Shown one piece after another: positions 62,644 through 64,000 of a DNA stretch of 64,000 bases. A program made the translations under genes and the position numbers. The DNA comes from Candidatus Heimdallarchaeota archaeon. Lineage in GTDB: Archaea; Asgardarchaeota; Heimdallarchaeia; Heimdallarchaeales; Heimdallarchaeaceae. Location: the NCBI GenBank assembly GCA_019057815.1, contig JAHLWR010000008.1:94540-158539 (forward strand). The letters run 5' to 3'. Under the pieces are notes generated by a model. The model did not search any database and was not told where the DNA came from. It saw only the letters and a program-made list of their open reading frames with translations. Each line of letters begins with the position of its first letter. The stretch's first letter is position 1.

Positions 62644-64000
62644 ATGGAAAATGATATCATAGTAATTGGTGCAGGTCTTGGAGGACTCGTTTCAGGAGCC
62701 AAACTTGCTAAAGAGGGAAAAAAAGTTCTTTTAATTGAGCAGCATACTATTCCTGGAGGGTGTGCAACAGTATTCAAGCGGAAGGGATACACACTTGAAG
62801 TTGGTCTACATGAAATGGATGGATTCGATAAAGATGGTTTCAAAGAAGGTATTTTTAAAGATTTAAACGTTTTTGAAAATGTTGAGTTTGTAGAAATTCC
62901 TGAATTCTATCGTTTCACGAATGAACGAGTAGATATTGTTATTCCTCATAATGTTGACCAAGCTATTGAAAGTCTTGTGAATGTTTTTCCAGATGAAGAG
63001 TCTGGAATAAGAAAATATTTCGATGTAATTATCAATCTTCCAAAAGATATGTTTAACTTTCCTAAAAAGAAATGGAAACAACTACTCATAACTCCTTTTG
63101 TACCAATTTTATACCCAAACCTTGTAAAGTACCCAAAAATGACAGTAGGTAAGTTCTTAGATACAATCATCAAAAATGACGATTTGAAACTTGTCCTTTT
63201 AGCTAATCTAGGTTATTACCATGATGATCCTTACTCTATGTCTATGATTTACTATTGCATAGCTCAAAGTAGCTACTATAAAGGTGGAGCATATTATATA
63301 AAAGGAGGTTCACAGAAACTCTCTGACTATCTTTCTCAAGTAATACGAGATAACGGTGGTGAAGTACTTCTTGGTTATCGAGTTGAGAAGATTATAGTCG
63401 AAAATAATAGAGCTATAGGGGTTGAATATAGAAAAACAAGTGGTGAAAATACTGAGATAAAGAAAAGCTTTGCTGAAAAAATTATTGCAAATGCAGCTAT
63501 TCCTAATGTTGTGAATGATTTATTATCTTCAGATGAAGCAGCTGTTTTAAAAACAAAAACAATGAATTTAGAAATCGCTTGCTCAGTCTTTTCGATATAT
63601 ATCGGTTTCAAGAAACCAATAAAAGAAATAGGGAACAAATACTATTCAACATTTATCGTAGAAAGTGAAGTGAAAAACCAAACTGATTTGGCTAATTGTA
63701 TGAAAGGGGATTTATCATCGAAAAATTTCACTTTCGTTGATTATAGTCAAATTGACTCTCAGTTAGCACCAAAAGGAAAAGGTGTAGGTTCTATATGTGC
63801 AACGGATCACACATCAGTTTGGGAAAATTTAACAAAAGAAGAATATAATAAAAAGAAAGAAGAAGTTGCACAGAGATTATTTGACAGATTAGAAAGAGTA
63901 GTTCCAGGAATCAAAAAAGAAATAGAATGTTATGAAGTAGCAACAGCAAAAACTGTTGAACGCTATACATTGAATCCACAAGGCTCAATTTATGGTTATG
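62644..64000 (+). CDS. CrtISO/phytoene-dehydrogenase-like FAD oxidoreductase (3' end outside window)
   Basis: Starts at ATG 62644 and runs off the window after about 452 codons. The FAD fold is IIVIGAGLGGLVSGAKLA, followed by EQHTIPGGCATVFKRKGY and GLHEMDG, matching the family of the 34779-36281 gene. The central and substrate-domain parts are less similar between the two, so they are paralogues with probably different substrates. No stop codon was seen before position 64000. Confidence 0.85.
   Translation, partial: MENDIIVIGAGLGGLVSGAKLAKEGKKVLLIEQHTIPGGCATVFKRKGYTLEVGLHEMDGFDKDGFKEGIFKDLNVFENVEFVEIPEFYRFTNERVDIVIPHNVDQAIESLVNVFPDEESGIRKYFDVIINLPKDMFNFPKKKWKQLLITPFVPILYPNLVKYPKMTVGKFLDTIIKNDDLKLVLLANLGYYHDDPYSMSMIYYCIAQSSYYKGGAYYIKGGSQKLSDYLSQVIRDNGGEVLLGYRVEKIIVENNRAIGVEYRKTSGENTEIKKSFAEKIIANAAIPNVVNDLLSSDEAAVLKTKTMNLEIACSVFSIYIGFKKPIKEIGNKYYSTFIVESEVKNQTDLANCMKGDLSSKNFTFVDYSQIDSQLAPKGKGVGSICATDHTSVWENLTKEEYNKKKEEVAQRLFDRLERVVPGIKKEIECYEVATAKTVERYTLNPQGSIYGY

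Overview
The window is AT-rich (roughly one third G+C by eye) and archaeal. The archaeal signs are TATA-box promoters close to start codons, a tRNA-Pro gene interrupted by an intron just 3' of the anticodon, an Orc1/Cdc6-type ATPase, AMP phosphorylase, AlaX, a stand-alone AsnC/RAM domain and an Lrp-type regulator. Two proteins look much more like eukaryotic than ordinary archaeal relatives: a two-domain GNAT protein resembling N-myristoyltransferase and a sirtuin of the SIRT6/7 type. Together these suggest an Asgard archaeon, perhaps of the Heimdallarchaeia. That placement is inference; no rRNA or ribosomal protein gene is present to settle it.

Layout. 1-8.3 kb: small enzymes (GNATs, methyltransferases, an agmatinase-type ureohydrolase, a CPBP protease), the N-myristoyltransferase-like protein, a winged-helix regulator facing two tiny genes across palindromic operators, and a cysteine-desulfurase-fold protein that has lost its PLP lysine. 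8.5-29 kb: a 1,109-residue GNAT fusion, the SIRT6/7-like sirtuin, a TPR protein, a nitrilase-family enzyme, a HAD phosphatase, a large beta-helix surface protein, an MFS transporter, an ABC exporter, a glycosylasparaginase-type enzyme, a large membrane protein, a LOG-like protein and the split tRNA-Pro. 29-43 kb: AsnC domain, Orc1/Cdc6, AMP phosphorylase, AlaX, a CrtISO-like oxidoreductase, adenine deaminase, a second beta-helix protein with an internal 203-bp duplication, peroxiredoxin, an Lrp regulator, an ICMT-like methyltransferase and an esterase.

43-59 kb is the accessory core. It is an archaeal version of the selenium-linked purine/ureide catabolic cluster known from bacteria (yge/xdhD/hyuA type): a MocA-like maturase, a fused xanthine dehydrogenase, carbamate kinase, a YgeY-type hydrolase, a YgeW-type carbamoyltransferase and a dihydropyrimidinase-type hydrolase. 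AMP phosphorylase and adenine deaminase upstream could feed it (AMP to adenine to hypoxanthine to xanthine). The cluster has been rearranged. The last ~410 bp of the dehydrogenase gene recur 2 kb downstream, fused to a three-helix membrane segment. The 5' end of a second hydantoinase gene is split by an IS607-family element (51321-54052) and then cut off next to a type IIG restriction-modification gene. The element's TnpB is unusually long (652 aa) and has His where the third RuvC aspartate is expected; its TnpA reading frame carries an early stop.

59-64 kb: a MacB/LolCD-like ABC transporter with a PadR-like regulator whose winged helix is split by an insertion, a flavodoxin, and the start of a second CrtISO-like flavoprotein running off the window.
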